DNA from: Paraburkholderia domus | GTDB taxonomy: Bacteria > Pseudomonadota > Gammaproteobacteria > Burkholderiales > Burkholderiaceae | Direction: 5' to 3' | Assembly (NCBI RefSeq): GCF_905220705.1 | Contig: NZ_CAJNAT010000005.1 | Location: forward strand, 62,001 to 126,000 | Length of the DNA: 64,000 nt | Shown here: in pieces, positions 62,342 to 64,000 of the stretch | Position numbering within the stretch: the first letter of the stretch is position 1 | Layout of the letters: every line of letters begins with the position of its first letter | Program-made: the position numbers and the translations under genes | The notes under the pieces: model-generated | Database searches by the model: none | Seen by the model: the letters and a program-made list of their open reading frames with translations, nothing else | Told to the model about the DNA's origin: nothing

Positions 62342-62599
62342 ATGACGCAAGACGTAACGCCTCAGCCGCCTACGGGCGACCGGCCCGACCTGGAGCACCT
62401 CGACGCCGCGCTCAGTCACGTGGGTCAACAGGTATCGTCCGGCAGCATCGCTTCGGGTGCCGCAAAGGGCATTCTGTATAGCCTGATCGAAACCCTCGGC
62501 GCGTTCGTCGGCGATCCCGATCTGCCAGAGCACGCCCGTTCGGGTTATGAGGGGCTGCTGGAAGCCGCTCGCGAATTGCGCGCGAAGCTCGACCACTGA
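62342..62599 (+). CDS. small soluble protein, unknown function
   Basis: An 85-aa acidic protein (MTQDVTPQPPTGDRPDLEHL). ATG 62342 has GGAG about 11 bases upstream; an in-frame start at 62258 would add 28 unlikely residues. Mostly helical after a Pro-rich start, no signal, no membrane part, no motif. The codon use is normal for this genome, so it is likely real. It lies between the propeller gene and the LysE gene. Confidence 0.55.
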   Translation: MTQDVTPQPPTGDRPDLEHLDAALSHVGQQVSSGSIASGAAKGILYSLIETLGAFVGDPDLPEHARSGYEGLLEAARELRAKLDH

Positions 62600-62679
62600 A
62601 GGCAGTGGCACGCCGCCCGCGGGTGGCGTGGTTCGCAGCGCAATCGCCGCCGCGTTTCGGCGGCGCGGTTGTCTGTGAT

Positions 62680-62715
62680 AAAAAGGCGCACTGTTTCCAA
62701 CATTGCGCCTTTTTT
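62680..62715 (+). terminator. terminator hairpin abutting the LysE start
   Basis: An 11-bp perfect stem AAAAAGGCGCA/TGCGCCTTTTT (62680-62690 with 62704-62714) and T-run end exactly at the base before ATG 62716. There is no room for a ribosome site. It can end transcripts from the small gene upstream. Confidence 0.75.
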
Positions 62716-63315
62716 ATGCTTTCCTCGTCTGCTATCGCCTTGCTGGCCGTCGGCATTATTGTCGTACTGATTACGCCGGGTCCCACCAATACGCTGCTTG
62801 CGGCGGCCGGTTTGCGCCAGGGCGTGCGGCGTTCATTACCGCTGATTGCCACTGAACTTGCCGGCCATCTTCTGTCGATTTCAGTGTGGGGACATTTTCT
62901 CGCGCAAGCCGCGCACGCGTTGCCCTGGTTGCCGTCGCTGTTGCGCGTGGCGGCCGGCGTGTACATCGCCTATCTCGCCGTCGATATGTGGCGCGCGGCG
63001 GTGGCCTTGCCCGATTCGACACAGCGGGCGAGCGGCAAGCGCACGCTGTTCGTGGCGACGCTGCTCAATCCGAAAGGCTTGTTATTCGCCGGTACGATTT
63101 TTCCCGCCATCGCGTTCGCGCATGTGTCTGTGTATGCCGTGGCGATGCTGATATTCGCCTGCTTGCTGGTGCCGATCGCGCTTGCGTGGATCGCGTTCGG
63201 CGCGGCGCTTGGCAGCGGCAAACTCGCCTGGCTGAATCCGGTGAAGATGCAGCGCGGCGCGTCCATTGTGCTGGGCGTGTTTTCCTTGTCGCTCGCGTGG
63301 GCGGCGCTGCACTAA
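62716..63315 (+). CDS. LysE/RhtB-family exporter
   Basis: A 199-aa membrane protein with six helices. The N-terminus MLSSSAIALLAVGIIVVLIT followed by PGPTNTLLAAAGLRQG is the family signature. ATG 62716 is the natural start, though a terminator hairpin takes the place of the ribosome site. The helix 4-5 region has the ATLLNPKGLLFAGTIFPAIAF motif. It exports an amino acid or related small molecule. No neighbour indicates which. Confidence 0.85.
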   Translation: MLSSSAIALLAVGIIVVLITPGPTNTLLAAAGLRQGVRRSLPLIATELAGHLLSISVWGHFLAQAAHALPWLPSLLRVAAGVYIAYLAVDMWRAAVALPDSTQRASGKRTLFVATLLNPKGLLFAGTIFPAIAFAHVSVYAVAMLIFACLLVPIALAWIAFGAALGSGKLAWLNPVKMQRGASIVLGVFSLSLAWAALH

Positions 63316-63337
63316 GAACGCGTCTTGTACCGCGCGG

Positions 63338-64000
63338 TCAAACTTCCTGACTGCTGGTTGCGCTCAGCGCCTCGAGCCATTCCGCCGGCCCGGATGCAAT
63401 TTCCAATTGCGGTGTGCCGTGCCAGTCCGCACAGCGCTGCAAAGCGCGGCGAAGATCGCCGGCAAGCCTCGCGCTGAGTCGCACGCCGGGTTCGATGTGC
63501 AGCGATTTCAGTTCGAACACGCCGGTTGTTCGATGCGCTTTCGCATCCACGCGGCCGACCAGGCGCCCCCGGCTCAAAAGCGGCAACACGAAGTAGCCAT
63601 ATTTGCGCTTTGCAGCCGGTGTATAGCATTCGATCGCATAGTCGAAATCGAAGAGCGCGGCGGCGCGCTTGCGGTCCCACACCACCGGATCGAACGGCGA
63701 CAGCACTGTGGTGACGGTTGAAGCGAGCTTGCCGGTTGCGGCGTCGTCGATCATCGGCGCGAATTCGTGATGGACGAAGGTGTCCTGCTTCCAGCCCTCC
63801 ACTTGCACCGGGATCAGTTCGCCCCGATCGGCAAGCGCACGCAGTTCGTCGCGATAGGGGCGGCGCGGCAGCCGGTAGTAATCGGCGACCCAATCGGCGC
63901 GCACGACGCCGAGCGCGCGGCAGGTGCGGCGCAATGCTTCCTCAGTGACGGTTTCCCGCGGCGGCAGGTCGCGCGCGTCGTCCCAGTCCGGTAACACGCG
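63338..64000 (-). CDS. YcaQ-like winged-helix DNA glycosylase family (5' end outside window)
   Basis: The frame is open to the last base, so the N-terminus is missing; 220 residues are visible. The sequence shows RADWVADYYRLPRRPYRDEL, the LSPFDPVVWDRKRAAALFDFDY block, YTPAAKRKYGYFVLPLLSRGRLVGRVDAKAHR and FELKSLHIEPG, all characteristic of the YcaQ (HTH_42) family. E. coli YcaQ opens interstrand crosslinks as a DNA glycosylase. The active-site motif that would decide the function lies in the missing part or was not identified. Convergent with the LysE gene, 22 bases apart. Confidence 0.85.
   Translation of the reverse strand, partial: RVLPDWDDARDLPPRETVTEEALRRTCRALGVVRADWVADYYRLPRRPYRDELRALADRGELIPVQVEGWKQDTFVHHEFAPMIDDAATGKLASTVTTVLSPFDPVVWDRKRAAALFDFDYAIECYTPAAKRKYGYFVLPLLSRGRLVGRVDAKAHRTTGVFELKSLHIEPGVRLSARLAGDLRRALQRCADWHGTPQLEIASGPAEWLEALSATSSQEV

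Overview
The window is high-GC DNA that reads like a Burkholderia-group betaproteobacterium, most likely Paraburkholderia. This rests on gene style (GlxA/AraC, LysR, MFS and CoA-transferase catabolic islands), on a contact-dependent inhibition (CDI) exoprotein with a Burkholderia-type LYN motif, and on base composition. The assignment is inference; no rRNA or tRNA gene was seen.

Layout. 1-4.3 kb: a chemotaxis-like signalling operon (CheA-like kinase missing its 5' end, a short MCP-like protein, two CheX-like phosphatases of which one is fused to a degenerate receiver, and a CheY). 4.3-6.2 kb: a class II glutamine amidotransferase and a decayed stretch carrying six copies of a 22-bp repeat plus an OmpR-type regulator fragment. 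6.2-11.2 kb: SDR oxidoreductase, GlxA-type regulator divergent from an HD-domain protein, a Met-rich secreted protein and a CPA1 Na+/H+ antiporter. 11.6-12.8 kb: an ISAs1-family insertion sequence.

13.1-38.6 kb is the main feature: a CDI / two-partner-secretion locus. cdiA (3006 aa) and cdiB are normally close, but here about 14.7 kb separates them. The insert holds two copies, identical wherever compared, of a 6,224-bp module (21895-28118 and 28923-35146, offset 7,028). Each module carries the last ~90 codons of cdiA (toxin tip), its cdiI, a SymE-like gene, an XRE regulator, a CHC2/Toprim/P-loop primase, a tyrosine recombinase and a small DNA-binding-like protein, followed by hairpins. Beyond them lies a displaced third toxin module starting at the YNRQLH site, with a membrane immunity candidate, then cdiB. 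I read this as a mobile element that enters cdiA at the toxin boundary, supplies its own toxin tip and immunity gene, and strands the resident pair downstream.

39.2-46.7 kb: GntR regulator divergent from a likely catabolic operon (class V aminotransferase, MFS importer, hydratase, large FAD/Fe-S dehydrogenase). 47.1-51.8 kb: LysR divergent from MFS, CaiB-type CoA-transferase and methylmalonyl-CoA decarboxylase-like enzyme. 51.8-56.5 kb: lower-GC block with two more 22-bp repeats, a TPR/glycosyltransferase-like protein and a subtilisin-like lipoprotein broken by one in-frame TGA. 56.7-64 kb: LysR plus MFS operon divergent from a Cys-rich wHTH regulator, a secreted NHL-like protein, a small unknown protein, a LysE exporter placed directly behind a terminator hairpin, and a YcaQ-like protein cut by the window end.
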